NCBI RefSeq assembly: GCF_001418415.1
Contig: NZ_LIQT01000010.1
Span: 1-32,896 of the forward strand
Source: Streptomyces hirsutus
GTDB lineage: Bacteria > Actinomycetota > Actinomycetes > Streptomycetales > Streptomycetaceae
Length of the DNA stretch: 32,896 nucleotides
Direction: 5' to 3'
Below are positions 1 through 8,435 of this stretch, in pieces (position 1 is the stretch's first letter; every line of letters begins with the position of its first letter). The translations under genes and the position numbers were made by a program. The notes beneath the pieces were generated by a model. That model did no database searches, was not told where the DNA came from, and saw only the letters and a program-made list of their open reading frames with translations.

Positions 1-50
1 CGGAACGGCGGCGGGCGGAGGTCCGGCGTCCTCCGCCCGCCGCCGTTCCG
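1..50 (-). terminator. Perfect 21-bp stem hairpin after the ThuA/DUF1080 giant
   Basis: Bases 1-21 and 30-50 are exact reverse complements around an 8-nt loop (22-29). The hairpin begins 7 nt past the stop codon of the minus-strand gene ending at 58. There is no U-tract, which is usual for Streptomyces. The window starts inside the stem, so it may be longer. Confidence 0.85.
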
Positions 51-57
51 GTCGCCC

Positions 58-3000
58 TTAGGAGGGCAGTTCCTTCAGCTGGATGTTGCGGAAGGAGACC
101 TGGTCGTCGGCCCCGTGGTTCTGGAGGCCGATGTGGCCGTCGGTCAGGCTCCGCTCGGGGTCCTTGTTGGTGAAGTCGTTGATCTTGACTCCGTTGAGGA
201 ACACCTGGAGGCGTTCGCCCTGGACCTTGATCTCGTAGGAGTTCCACTGGCCGGGCGGACGCAGGACCTGGTCACGGGCCTTGATGTTCGCCGACTTGAA
301 CGAGTAGACGGAGCCCGTGGTGCGGTCGGGCGCGTCCGTGGCGTCGATCTGGATCTCGTAGCCCTTGTTCACCGCGGACCAGGGGTCGTCGGAGGCCGGG
401 AAGCCCACGAAGATCCCGGAGTTGTCGTCGCCCCGCATCTTCCAGTCGAGCTTGAGGGAGTACGACTTCAGCTCCTTGGCCTGGTACCAGAGCAGCCCCA
501 TGCCGCCCTCGGACTCCAGGGTGCCGTCCTTGACGTTGAACGTGCCGGGGCCGGCCTGCTTCCAGCCGTCCAGGGTCTGGCCGTTGAAGATCTTCCGGTA
601 GTCCTTGCCGGGCTTGCAGTCCGCCTTGACCTGGCCGGTGGCGTACTGCAGACCGCCGAGCAGATGGGCGCGGAAGGCCTCCTCGGCGTAGGACTCCTTG
701 GTGTGGCCGCCGCCGGTGTAGAAGGAGCGGCCGCCGCCGTAGCTCTGGCACCAGGCGATCGGGTGGTCGCCCTTCATGGTGCCGCCCTGGTAGGTCGTCT
801 CGTCGAGGGTGGCGAGGACCTTGGCCTGCTCACGCGGGTTGGTGCGGTAGTTGTACCACTCGTCGGTGCGCTCCCAGGCGTCGTCCAGGTGCGCGGTGGA
901 CGGGTGGTCGTGGTCCTCGACGCGCACGGTGGCCTTCTGGATGGCCGGGTGCGAGTCGAAGTGGGCGCCGACGAGGCCGCCGTAGAACTCCCAGTCGTAC
1001 TCGGTGTCGGCGGCGGCGTGGATGCCCAGGTAGCCGCCGCCGTTGCCGACGTAGTTCTCGAACGCCTTCTGCTGGGTGGCGTTGAGCACGTCACCGGTGG
1101 TGGACAGGAAGGCCACCGCGTCGTACTTGGCGAGGTTGGCCGTGGTGAACTGTCCGGCCTCCTCGGTCGCGTCGACCGTGATGCCGGCCGGGGCGCCGAG
1201 CTCCTTCAGGGCGGCGACGCCGGCCGGGATGGAGTCGTGCCGGAAGCCGGCGGTCTTGGAGAAGACCAGGACCTTCTTGCCGTTCTTGAACGGCTGGGTG
1301 GAGAACTCTAAGTCGTCCACGTCGTACAGCGCGCCGTCGCCGCCCCTGAAGACCAGGTAGATCTCCGTGGTGCTCTTCGGCAGCGACCGCAGCGGCACGT
1401 CGACGTTCTGGAACGTCTCCCAGCCGCCGGTCGGCGGGATGTACGCCGAGCCGTGCAGCTTGCCGTCGGGCGAGCCGGTGCGCAGTTCGACGAAGCCGCC
1501 GGCGCCGCCGGAGGAAGCCCGCACGGTCAGCTTCTTCTGCCCGTCGAACCGGTAGGGGCTGAAGGAGATCCAGTCGCCGTCGTTGATGTCGCCGACGGTC
1601 TTGCCGCCGTTGGCGCCGGTCTTGTCGTAGGTCTTCACGCCCGACTGGGTGGTGAAGTGCTCGGCCTGGCGGTGCAGCGGCTGGAGCACGGTGCGGGCGG
1701 TACCGGTCAGGGCCTCCTGGCCGTTGGCCCCGCCGTCGGTGTAACCGGCGCCGACGACACCGTAGATGTTGGCGTTGGGGTCGTGACCTCCGTCTCCGGC
1801 GGGCGGCTTGAGGGTGCCCTCACAGCCCGTCTCGCTGGTCAGCTCGTGGGCGTGGGAGTCGTGGCCGAGGCTGTAGACGACCTTGACCTTGGAGCAGTCG
1901 ACCTTCTCCTCGGGGTCGGTCACGGTCACCTTGAACGGGACGGGCTCGCCGAAGGCGGCCAGGCTGCCGTTGCCCGGGACCTCGATCTTCACCTTGGGTT
2001 CGGTGTTGCCGACCACGATCCGGACGCTGGCGTTGCCGGTGTTGCCCTCGGGGTCCTTCGCGGTGAAGGTCGCGGTGTAGGTGCCGATCTTCTTGTACTT
2101 GTGGGTGGGCTTGAGGCCCTCGCCCTTGGTGCCGTCGCCGAAGTCCCAGCTGTAGGTGAGGTCCGAGGAGTCGGCGTCCTTGGCGGAGGCGGTGAAGGCG
2201 ACCTTGAGACCGGCCGCGCCGGACGTCTTGTCGGCGCTCACCTCGGCGATCGGGGAGAAGCCGTCCTGGGCGTTCTCGATCCGGTACAGCGCGGAGTTGT
2301 CGTCGCCCTGGAACCAGGAGAGGCCGTAGTCCAGGACGTAGAGCGCGCCGTCGGGGCCGAACTCCATGTCCATGATCTGGGTGCCGGTCCACGGGAAGTC
2401 GTTGATCTTCGCGACGGAGCCGTCTTCGGTCTGCTCGATCCGCTTGATCCAGCGGCGGCCGAACTCGCCCGCGAAGAAGTCGCCGTCGTACGCCTCGGGG
2501 AACTTCACACTGGAGTCGAGCTCGGGGTCGTAGCGGTAGACCGGGCCGGCCATCGGGGACTCGGAGCCGCTGCCGAACTCGGGTACGGAGCCGCCGTCGT
2601 ACGGGATCCAGGCGGGCTGGGCGGGCGGCAGGTCGGTGAGACCGGTGTTGTGCGGCGAGGTGTTCCTGGGGGCGGCGCAGTCGAACTTCTCACCGGAGGC
2701 CTTGGTGGCGAAGTCGTAGTCGACGTAGGCGTCGTTGTCGCCGGTGCAGAACGGCCAGCCGAAGTTGGCCGCCTCGGTGACCTTGGCGAACTCGACCTGT
2801 CCCGCCGGACCCCGCTTCGGGTCGGCGGCGCCGGCGTCGGGGCCGTAGTCGCCGACGTAGACGATGCCGGTCTTGTCGTCGACGCTGATCCGGAACGGGT
2901 TGCGGAAGCCCATCGCGTAGATCTCGGGACGGGTCTTCTCGGTGCCGGGGGCGAAGAGGTTGCCCTCCGGGACGGTGTACGAGCCGTCCTCGGCGACCTT

Positions 3001-3771
3001 GATGCGGAGGATCTTGCCGCGCAGGTCGTTGGTGTTGCCGGAGCTGCGGCGGGCGTCGAAGGCCGGGTTGCGGCCCGGCCGCTCGTCGATCGGCGTGAAG
3101 CCGTCGGAGGCGAAGGGGTTGGTGTCGTCGCCGGTGGACAGGTAGAGGTTGCCCTCGGCGTCGAAGTCGATGTCGCCGCCGACGTGGCAGCAGGTGCCGC
3201 GGGAGGCCGCGACGTCCAGGACCTTCTTCTCGCTGGCCGTGTCCAGCGTGCCGTTGGGGTTGAGGACGAAGCGGGAGAGGCGGTTGACGCCGTCGAACTT
3301 CTCGAAGTCCTCGGCGGTGCCGGTCTCCGGGGCGTCGCCCGCGGGGGTGTCGAGCGGCGGGGCGTAGTAGAGGTAGACCGCCCGGTTGTTCTTGAAGTCC
3401 GGGTCGATGCCGACGCCCTGCAGGCCCTCCTCGTCATGGCTGTAGACGGGGATCTTGCCGGCGACCTTGGTGACGCCCGCCTGGTCGGTGAGGCGCAGTG
3501 TGCCGTCGCGCGAGGTGTGCAGGACGCTGCGGTCCGGGAGCACGGTGAGCGACATCGGCTCGCCCGTCTCGGGCTCGCCCTTGGCGAGCGGTACCTGCTG
3601 GAACTGCCCTTCGGCGGCTGCTGGTTCATCGTGTTCCGGGTGCCCGGGGTGGGCGCCGGCGACGGTCGCCGGGGTCCCCGCGGCCAGCATCAGGCCGGTG
3701 AGCAGGGCGAGGGCGGTGCGAAGTCTGGGACGCCTCGTGGTGTGGGTGGATGTGGGTCTGCTTCTGTGCAC
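58..3771 (-). CDS. Secreted multidomain protein: sorbosone/glucose dehydrogenase-like propeller, PKD, CBM6-like, ThuA, DUF1080
   Basis: A 1237-aa exported protein. Residues 1-40 form a signal peptide (Arg-rich n-region, hydrophobic 19-31, likely cleavage after AGA40). Residues 60-505 resemble the PQQ-type glucose/sorbosone dehydrogenase propeller (FRNPFRISVD near 289; LYVLDYG near 477). Residues 506-590 are a PKD domain (SWDFGDGT at 541). About 695-825 is a CBM6-like beta-sandwich. About 832-1045 is a ThuA domain (SKTAGFRHDSI; GGGYLGIHAAAD). About 1055-1235 is DUF1080, the family of 3-keto-disaccharide hydrolases (IFNGQTLDGW; SGIFVGF). The GTG start at 3771 has GGAGG six bases upstream. Codon 821 is TTA (1309-1311), the only TTA I found in any gene here, so translation may depend on bldA tRNA. 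It is a separate transcription unit between two hairpins. Family assignments are firm; the enzymatic role (oxidation and cleavage of a glycoside outside the cell) is inference. Confidence 0.9.
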   Translation of the reverse strand: MHRSRPTSTHTTRRPRLRTALALLTGLMLAAGTPATVAGAHPGHPEHDEPAAAEGQFQQVPLAKGEPETGEPMSLTVLPDRSVLHTSRDGTLRLTDQAGVTKVAGKIPVYSHDEEGLQGVGIDPDFKNNRAVYLYYAPPLDTPAGDAPETGTAEDFEKFDGVNRLSRFVLNPNGTLDTASEKKVLDVAASRGTCCHVGGDIDFDAEGNLYLSTGDDTNPFASDGFTPIDERPGRNPAFDARRSSGNTNDLRGKILRIKVAEDGSYTVPEGNLFAPGTEKTRPEIYAMGFRNPFRISVDDKTGIVYVGDYGPDAGAADPKRGPAGQVEFAKVTEAANFGWPFCTGDNDAYVDYDFATKASGEKFDCAAPRNTSPHNTGLTDLPPAQPAWIPYDGGSVPEFGSGSESPMAGPVYRYDPELDSSVKFPEAYDGDFFAGEFGRRWIKRIEQTEDGSVAKINDFPWTGTQIMDMEFGPDGALYVLDYGLSWFQGDDNSALYRIENAQDGFSPIAEVSADKTSGAAGLKVAFTASAKDADSSDLTYSWDFGDGTKGEGLKPTHKYKKIGTYTATFTAKDPEGNTGNASVRIVVGNTEPKVKIEVPGNGSLAAFGEPVPFKVTVTDPEEKVDCSKVKVVYSLGHDSHAHELTSETGCEGTLKPPAGDGGHDPNANIYGVVGAGYTDGGANGQEALTGTARTVLQPLHRQAEHFTTQSGVKTYDKTGANGGKTVGDINDGDWISFSPYRFDGQKKLTVRASSGGAGGFVELRTGSPDGKLHGSAYIPPTGGWETFQNVDVPLRSLPKSTTEIYLVFRGGDGALYDVDDLEFSTQPFKNGKKVLVFSKTAGFRHDSIPAGVAALKELGAPAGITVDATEEAGQFTTANLAKYDAVAFLSTTGDVLNATQQKAFENYVGNGGGYLGIHAAADTEYDWEFYGGLVGAHFDSHPAIQKATVRVEDHDHPSTAHLDDAWERTDEWYNYRTNPREQAKVLATLDETTYQGGTMKGDHPIAWCQSYGGGRSFYTGGGHTKESYAEEAFRAHLLGGLQYATGQVKADCKPGKDYRKIFNGQTLDGWKQAGPGTFNVKDGTLESEGGMGLLWYQAKELKSYSLKLDWKMRGDDNSGIFVGFPASDDPWSAVNKGYEIQIDATDAPDRTTGSVYSFKSANIKARDQVLRPPGQWNSYEIKVQGERLQVFLNGVKINDFTNKDPERSLTDGHIGLQNHGADDQVSFRNIQLKELPS

Positions 3772-3935
3772 GAAGTCCCTCCGGGAACGGGGTGGGGCCG
3801 TACGGAACGGGTGCGAAGACGTGCGGTGCGGGCGCCGGGGTGCACCGTCATCCCGGCGGTGTGGGTGTCCTGAACACTTCAGGGACGGTAACCGCGTTCA
3901 TCCTGAACGAACACCCCTTGGGCCGGGGCTGGTTG

Positions 3936-3960
3936 AACTTTTCCCCAACACAGGACAAAG
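3936..3960 (-). promoter_or_regulatory. Candidate ROK operator, copy A
   Basis: This 25-bp stretch upstream of the ThuA/DUF1080 gene is identical at 20 of 25 positions to 11553-11577 upstream of the ROK gene. On the minus strand both read CTTTGTCCTGTG, then a variable middle, then AAAAGT. The arms TTTGTCC and GGAAAAG form an imperfect dyad. I read it as a common operator, probably for the ROK regulator, because ROK genes commonly control themselves and linked sugar genes. A shared sigma-factor element is the alternative, but I see no consistent -10 at a fixed distance. Confidence 0.6.
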
Positions 3961-3969
3961 CGTGATTCG

Positions 3970-4022
3970 GGCAGGTCGGACCGGGGACCGGCGGACGTTC
4001 CGGCCCCCGTCCCCGACCTGCC
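3970..4022 (-). terminator. Hairpin terminator after the isomerase gene
   Basis: GGCAGGTCGG (3970-3979) pairs exactly with CCGACCTGCC (4013-4022). Inside it, GGGGACCGG pairs with CCGGCCCCC apart from one mismatch. It starts 14 nt beyond the isomerase stop and separates the transport/dehydrogenase operon from the promoter region of the next minus-strand gene. Confidence 0.7.
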
Positions 4023-4036
4023 GTCGGGCGTGCGGT

Positions 4037-5035
4037 TCAGCTGTTGAACGCCGCGTCGAAGGAGGCCGACGGCGGGTCGAAGTCGTACGCCTTCAGCCGG
4101 GTCAGCGCCTCCGGGGCGCCCTGGAGCCGGTCCATGCCGGCGTCCTCCCATTCGACGGAGACGGGGCCCCGGTAGTCGATGGAGCGCAGCATGCGGAAGA
4201 CGTCCTCCCAGGGGACGTCCCCGTGGCCGGCGGAGACGAAGTCCCAGCCGCGCCGGGGGTCGCCCCAGGGCAGGTGGGAGCCGAGGCGGCCGTTGCGGCC
4301 GTCGAGGCGCTTGCGGGCCTCCTTGCAGTCGACGTGGTAGATCCGGTCGCGGAAGTCCCACAGGAAGCCGACCGGGTCGAGGTCCTGCCAGACGAAGTGG
4401 GAGGGGTCGAAGTTGAGCCCGAAGGCCGGCCGGCGGCCGACCGCGTCCAACGCGCGGACGGTGGTCCAGTAGTCGTAGGCGATCTCGCTGGGGTGGACCT
4501 CGTGTGCGAACCGCACGCCCTCGGCGTCGAAGACGTCCAGGATCGGGTTCCAGCGCGTCGCGAAGTCCTCGTAGCCGCGGTCGATCATCGACTCGGGCGC
4601 GGGCGGGAACATGGCGACCAGGTGCCAGATCGCCGAGCCGGTGAATCCGATGACGGTGTCGACGCCGAGGAGGGCCGCGGCGCGCGCGGTGTCCTTGATC
4701 TCGGCGGCGGCCCGCTGCCGTACGCCCTCGGCCTCGCCGTCGCCCCAGATCCTGGCGGGCAGGATGGCCTGGTGGCGTTCGTCGATGATGGCGTCGCACA
4801 CCGCCTGGCCGACCAGGTGGTTGGAGATCGCCCAGACCTTGAGGCCGTACTTGTCGAGGAGCTGACGCCGGGAGTCCACGTAGGACGGGTCGGCGAGTGC
4901 CTTGTCGACCTCGAAGTGGTCTCCCCAGCAGGCGAGTTCGAGGCCGTCGTAGCCGAAGTCGCGGGCGAGCCGGCAGACCTCCTCCAGGGGGAGGTCCGCC
5001 CACTGGCCGGTGAACAGCGTGAAGTCGCGGGGCAT
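4037..5035 (-). CDS. Sugar phosphate isomerase/epimerase-like TIM-barrel protein
   Basis: A 332-aa protein of the xylose-isomerase-like TIM-barrel superfamily (AP-endonuclease 2 fold, IolE/IolI-like), predicted cytoplasmic. Typical strands are visible: [12 protein letters not shown] near 25-36, [42 protein letters not shown] and [12 protein letters not shown]. The conserved Glu, Asp and His residues in them are the likely divalent-metal ligands. The ATG at 5035 follows GGAAAGG, and the preceding dehydrogenase gene ends 16 nt upstream, so the two are co-transcribed. In related clusters such proteins isomerise or cleave oxidised (keto) sugars or inositols made by a Gfo/Idh partner. The substrate cannot be read from sequence. 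A longer upstream reading of the frame was rejected because it runs through the dehydrogenase gene. Confidence 0.9.
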   Translation of the reverse strand: MPRDFTLFTGQWADLPLEEVCRLARDFGYDGLELACWGDHFEVDKALADPSYVDSRRQLLDKYGLKVWAISNHLVGQAVCDAIIDERHQAILPARIWGDGEAEGVRQRAAAEIKDTARAAALLGVDTVIGFTGSAIWHLVAMFPPAPESMIDRGYEDFATRWNPILDVFDAEGVRFAHEVHPSEIAYDYWTTVRALDAVGRRPAFGLNFDPSHFVWQDLDPVGFLWDFRDRIYHVDCKEARKRLDGRNGRLGSHLPWGDPRRGWDFVSAGHGDVPWEDVFRMLRSIDYRGPVSVEWEDAGMDRLQGAPEALTRLKAYDFDPPSASFDAAFNS

Positions 5036-5051
5036 ACGGGTCTGCCTTTCC

Positions 5052-6269
5052 TCAGGCTGCGATCGGCGTGTAGACGGAGTTCTTCTGGGCGCTCTCCTCC
5101 ACCGCCGCCAGGACGCGCTGCACCTGCAGCCCGTCGGCGAAGGAGGGTTCGGGCGTGCGGCCCTCGGCGACCGCGTGGACCAGGTCTCGGGCCTGGTGCA
5201 CGAAGGTGTGCTCGTAGCCGAGGCCGTGGCCGGGCGGCCACCAGGCGTCCAGGTAGGGGTGGTCGGGTTCGGTGACCAGGATGCGGCGGAAGCCCGCGTG
5301 CGCCCCGGGCTCGGTGCCGTCGTGGTAGGAGAGTTCGTTGAGCCGTTCCAGGTCGAAGGCCAGCGACCCGCGTTCGCCGTTGAGTTCGATGCGCAGCGCG
5401 TTCTTGCGGCCGGTGGCGTACCGGGTGGCCTCGAAGGAGGCGAGGGCGCCGGAGGCGAAGCGGCCGGTGAACAGGGCGGCGTCGTCCACGGTGACCTCGC
5501 CGGTGCCGGCGGCGTCGACCGCGGCCAGTCCACTGGTGGGCGCGGCGGGCAGCGGCCGCTGCCGGACGAACGTCTCGGTGAGCGCGGAGACGCCCGCCAG
5601 CCGCTCACCCGCCAGGTGCTGGGCGAGGTCGACGATGTGCGCGCCGAGATCGCCGAGCGAGCCGGAGCCGGCCTGTTCCCGGCGCAGCCGCCAGGTCAGC
5701 GGGAACGCGGGGTCCACCAGCCAGTCCTGGAGGTACGTCACCCGGACGTGCCGGAGGGTGCCGATGCGGCCCTCGGTCACCATCCGCCGGGCCAGCGCGG
5801 TCGCGGGGACCCGGCGGTAGTTGAAGCCGACCATCGCCAACCGGCCTTGCCGCCCTGCCTGTTCGGCGGCATCGGCCATCGTCTCGGCCTCGGCCACGGT
5901 GTTGGCGAGGGGTTTCTCGCACAGCACGTGCTTGCCCGCGGCGAGCGCGGCCACCGCGATCTCGGCATGGCTGTCGCCGGGGGTGCAGATGTCGACGAGG
6001 TCGACGTCGTCCCGTTCGACCAGGGCGCGCCAGTCGGTCTCGGTGTCCGCCCAGCCGTGGCGGTCGGCCGCCGCGCGCACCGCGGTGGCGTCCCGGCCGC
6101 AGACGACGGCCAGTTCGGGGCTCATCGGCAGGTCGAACACGCGGCCCGCGGTGCGCCAGCCCTGGGAGTGGGCGGCGCCCATGAAGGCGTAGCCGACCAT
6201 GCCGACGCGCAGGGGCGGTTTCCCCGTCTCCGTGCCGTCCGCCCCGTCTGACTGCTGCGGCTGTGCCAT
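5052..6269 (-). CDS. Gfo/Idh/MocA family oxidoreductase
   Basis: A 405-aa NAD(P)-dependent sugar or inositol dehydrogenase. The N-terminal Rossmann fold shows [10 protein letters not shown] (residues 22-31) after a hydrophilic 20-residue leader. The family motif CEKPLANT (117-124) supplies the conserved Lys of the EKP motif. The C-terminal half is the usual alpha/beta dimerisation and substrate domain, with full family length. The ATG at 6269 has AGGAGG nine bases upstream. The gene sits between the sugar-binding lipoprotein gene (79-nt gap containing a hairpin) and the isomerase gene (16-nt gap), which points to oxidation or reduction of the imported sugar. In 3-keto-glycoside pathways such enzymes interconvert sugars and 3-keto sugars. 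That role is inference, supported by the nearby DUF1080 domain. Confidence 0.93.
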   Translation of the reverse strand: MAQPQQSDGADGTETGKPPLRVGMVGYAFMGAAHSQGWRTAGRVFDLPMSPELAVVCGRDATAVRAAADRHGWADTETDWRALVERDDVDLVDICTPGDSHAEIAVAALAAGKHVLCEKPLANTVAEAETMADAAEQAGRQGRLAMVGFNYRRVPATALARRMVTEGRIGTLRHVRVTYLQDWLVDPAFPLTWRLRREQAGSGSLGDLGAHIVDLAQHLAGERLAGVSALTETFVRQRPLPAAPTSGLAAVDAAGTGEVTVDDAALFTGRFASGALASFEATRYATGRKNALRIELNGERGSLAFDLERLNELSYHDGTEPGAHAGFRRILVTEPDHPYLDAWWPPGHGLGYEHTFVHQARDLVHAVAEGRTPEPSFADGLQVQRVLAAVEESAQKNSVYTPIAA

Positions 6270-6294
6270 ACGGATGTCCTCCTCGTCGTCGTGG

Positions 6295-6316
6295 CGGGCG
6301 GGGGTGGCCCCGCCCG
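6295..6316 (-). other. Intercistronic hairpin between binding-protein and dehydrogenase genes
   Basis: CGGGCGGGG (6295-6303) pairs with CCCCGCCCG (6308-6316) around a 4-nt loop. It lies 32 nt past the binding-protein stop. Hairpins here often stabilise or partly terminate upstream mRNA so that the binding protein is made in excess. Confidence 0.55.
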
Positions 6317-6348
6317 GTGGGCTGGTCAGGCCCGTGGGGCGGGGCTCC

Positions 6349-7398
6349 TCACTTGAAGCCGGTGGACATGTACTGGTCGACGTTCTCCTTGTCGACGACG
6401 GCCGAGTAGCAGGTCAGCGAGGTGGGGATCTCGAACTCGGCGAGGCCGCCGACGCCCTTGCCCTGGCCGAGGGCGCGGGCGAGGTCGATCGCGGAGGCGG
6501 CCATCGACGGCGGGTAGAGCACGGTCGCCTTGAGGACGCCGTTGTCCGCCTTGATGGCCTGGAAGGCGGAGAGCGCGCCCGCGCCGCCGACCATGAGGAA
6601 GTCGTCTCGCCCGGCCTGTTCGATGGCGCGCAGCGCGCCCACGCCCTGGTCGTCGTCGTGGTTCCACAGGGCGTCGAACTTCGACTGGGCCTGCAGGAGT
6701 TGGGCCATCTTGGCCTGGCCGGACTCGACGGTGAAGTCGGCGGCCTGGCGGGCCACCTTCTTGATGTTGGGGTAGTTCTTCAGCGCGTCGTCGAAGCCCT
6801 GGGTGCGCTGCTTGGTGAGCTCCAGGTTGTCCAGACCGGCCAGTTCGATGACCCGGGCGTTCGGGGTGTCCTTGAGCTTCTCACCGATGTAGTGCCCGGC
6901 GTTCAGCCCCATGCCGTAGTTGTCGCCGCCGATCCAGCAGCGGTACGCCTGCGGGGAGTTGAAGACGCGGTCGAGGTTGACGACGGGGATGCCGGCGCGC
7001 ATCGCCTTCAACCCGACCTGGGTGAGCGCCTTGCCGTCCGCGGGGAGCACGACCAGGACGTCGACCTTCTTGTTGATGAGGGTCTCGATCTGGCCGATCT
7101 GCTGGGCGGTGTCGTTGGAGCCCTCGGTGGTCTCCATGGTGACGTCCGAGTACGTCTCGGCGCGCTTCTTGGCGTTGTCGTTGATGGCGTTGAGCCAGCC
7201 GTGGTCGGCCTGCGGTCCCGCGAAGCCGATGGTGACCGGCTTGCCGGGCTTGTCGTCGGCGGCCGGACGGTCACTGGCGGTCGGCTCGGCGTCGCTCGGC
7301 TCGTTGCTGGTACAGCCGGTGACGAGGACTCCGGCGGACACGGCGGCGGCTCCGAAGAGCAGCCCTCTGCGGCTCGTGAGAGGTGTCGGCTCTGGCAT
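6349..7398 (-). CDS. Sugar ABC transporter substrate-binding lipoprotein (periplasmic-binding 4 type)
   Basis: A 349-aa ribose/galactose-type binding protein. The n-region has SRRGLL (residues 9-14), a possible Tat signal. The lipobox LVTGC places the lipid-modified cysteine at 29. A Ser/Thr/Asp-rich linker leads into the two-lobed binding fold: PVTIGFAGPQADHGWLNAI, KKVDVLVVLPADGKAL, GIPVVNLDRVF, and the acidic hinge stretch WNHDDDQGVGAL. The length is typical of RbsB-like proteins. The ATG at 7398 is preceded by AAAGGG, and the permease gene ends 17 nt upstream, so it belongs to the same operon. The predicted ligand is a monosaccharide or small glycoside; identity is not readable. The unbroken minus-strand frame upstream is a shadow of the permease gene. 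Confidence 0.93.
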   Translation of the reverse strand: MPEPTPLTSRRGLLFGAAAVSAGVLVTGCTSNEPSDAEPTASDRPAADDKPGKPVTIGFAGPQADHGWLNAINDNAKKRAETYSDVTMETTEGSNDTAQQIGQIETLINKKVDVLVVLPADGKALTQVGLKAMRAGIPVVNLDRVFNSPQAYRCWIGGDNYGMGLNAGHYIGEKLKDTPNARVIELAGLDNLELTKQRTQGFDDALKNYPNIKKVARQAADFTVESGQAKMAQLLQAQSKFDALWNHDDDQGVGALRAIEQAGRDDFLMVGGAGALSAFQAIKADNGVLKATVLYPPSMAASAIDLARALGQGKGVGGLAEFEIPTSLTCYSAVVDKENVDQYMSTGFK

Positions 7399-7415
7399 GG
7401 CGGTGAACCCTTTCG

Positions 7416-8435
7416 TCAGGTCGTGCTCGCGGTACGGCGCTGGACCAGCACGGCGGCGACGATGATCGCGCCCTTGGCGATCTGCTGGACGTCGCTCTGC
7501 AGGTTGTTCAGGGCGAAGATGTTCGTGATCGTGGTGAAGATCAGGACGCCCAGCACGGAGCCGACGATGGTGCCGCGGCCTCCGGTGAGCAGGGTGCCGC
7601 CGATGATCGCGGCGGCGATGGCGTCGAGCTCGTAGAGGTTGCCGTTGGTGTTCTGGCCGGAGCCGGCCAGGATGATCAGCAGGAAGGCGGCGATGCCGCA
7701 GCACAGCCCCGACAGCAGGTACAGGTACAGGCGTTGGCGGCGGACGTCGATGCCGGCGAGCCGGGCCGCCTCCGCGTTGCCGCCCACGGCGACGGTGCGG
7801 CGCCCGAAGGTGGTCCGGTTGAGGACCAGCCAGCCGATGACGGTGACCGCCGCGAACACCAGGACCAGCGGCGGGATGCCGAGGACGTAGGCGTCGCGTT
7901 CGCCGAGGTCGAGAACGCTGTCGATGGTGACGACCTGGGTCCGCCCGTCGGTGATCTGCAGGGCGAGACCGCGGGCCGAGGCGAGCATGGCGAGCGTCGC
8001 GATGAACGGGACCATCCCGCCGTAAGCGATCAGCACCCCGTTGACCAGACCGCAGCCGACGCCGACGAGGACGGCGGTGAACAGGATGCCGGCGAACCCG
8101 AACTCCTGGGTGGCGACCGTGGTCGCCCACACCGAGGCCAGGGCGACGATCGCGCCGACCGACAGGTCGATGCCGCCGGAGGTGATGACGAAGGTCATGC
8201 CGACGGTGACGACGCCGATGACGGAGGCCTGGGTGAGGACGAGCTGGAGGTTGCGGGTGTCCAGGAACTCGTCCGGCTTGGTGATGCCGCCGATGAGGAC
8301 GAGTGCGGCGAGGACGCCGAGCAGCGACAGGGTGCGGACGTCGGCGCGGAACAGCACGGTGCGCCAGGCGGGCGCGGGGCCGGCTGCCGGCACCTTGTCG
8401 GTGCTGTCCCGCGGCGGGGAGACGGGCTGCGTCAT
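7416..8435 (-). CDS. Sugar ABC transporter permease, RbsC-like
   Basis: A 339-aa integral membrane permease of the BPD_transp_2 family with about eight to ten hydrophobic segments. Conserved RbsC-family stretches are visible: ITSGGIDLSVGAIVAL near 125, LNRTTFGRRTVAVGGNAEAARLAGI (the family's helix-turn segment) and AAIIGGTLLTGGRGTIVGSVLG. A hydrophilic N-terminal arm of about 30 residues precedes the first membrane segment. Its ATG (8433-8435) overlaps the ATPase stop in an ATGA arrangement, giving translational coupling. With the RbsA-like ATPase and the lipoprotein it makes a complete CUT2-type importer; the permease would work as a homodimer. Confidence 0.94.
   Translation of the reverse strand: MTQPVSPPRDSTDKVPAAGPAPAWRTVLFRADVRTLSLLGVLAALVLIGGITKPDEFLDTRNLQLVLTQASVIGVVTVGMTFVITSGGIDLSVGAIVALASVWATTVATQEFGFAGILFTAVLVGVGCGLVNGVLIAYGGMVPFIATLAMLASARGLALQITDGRTQVVTIDSVLDLGERDAYVLGIPPLVLVFAAVTVIGWLVLNRTTFGRRTVAVGGNAEAARLAGIDVRRQRLYLYLLSGLCCGIAAFLLIILAGSGQNTNGNLYELDAIAAAIIGGTLLTGGRGTIVGSVLGVLIFTTITNIFALNNLQSDVQQIAKGAIIVAAVLVQRRTASTT

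Noticed and set aside
1453..3873. 806-codon open frame on the plus strand opposite the secreted giant
   Set aside because: Antisense shadow of a high-GC gene: Val/Gly/Ala/Arg-rich, no domain, no ribosome site; the minus-strand reading has clear domains.
3880..3925. PHO-box-like GTTCATC direct repeats upstream of the giant
   Set aside because: Only one 11-mer partly fits the GTTCACC consensus, and it points away from the gene.
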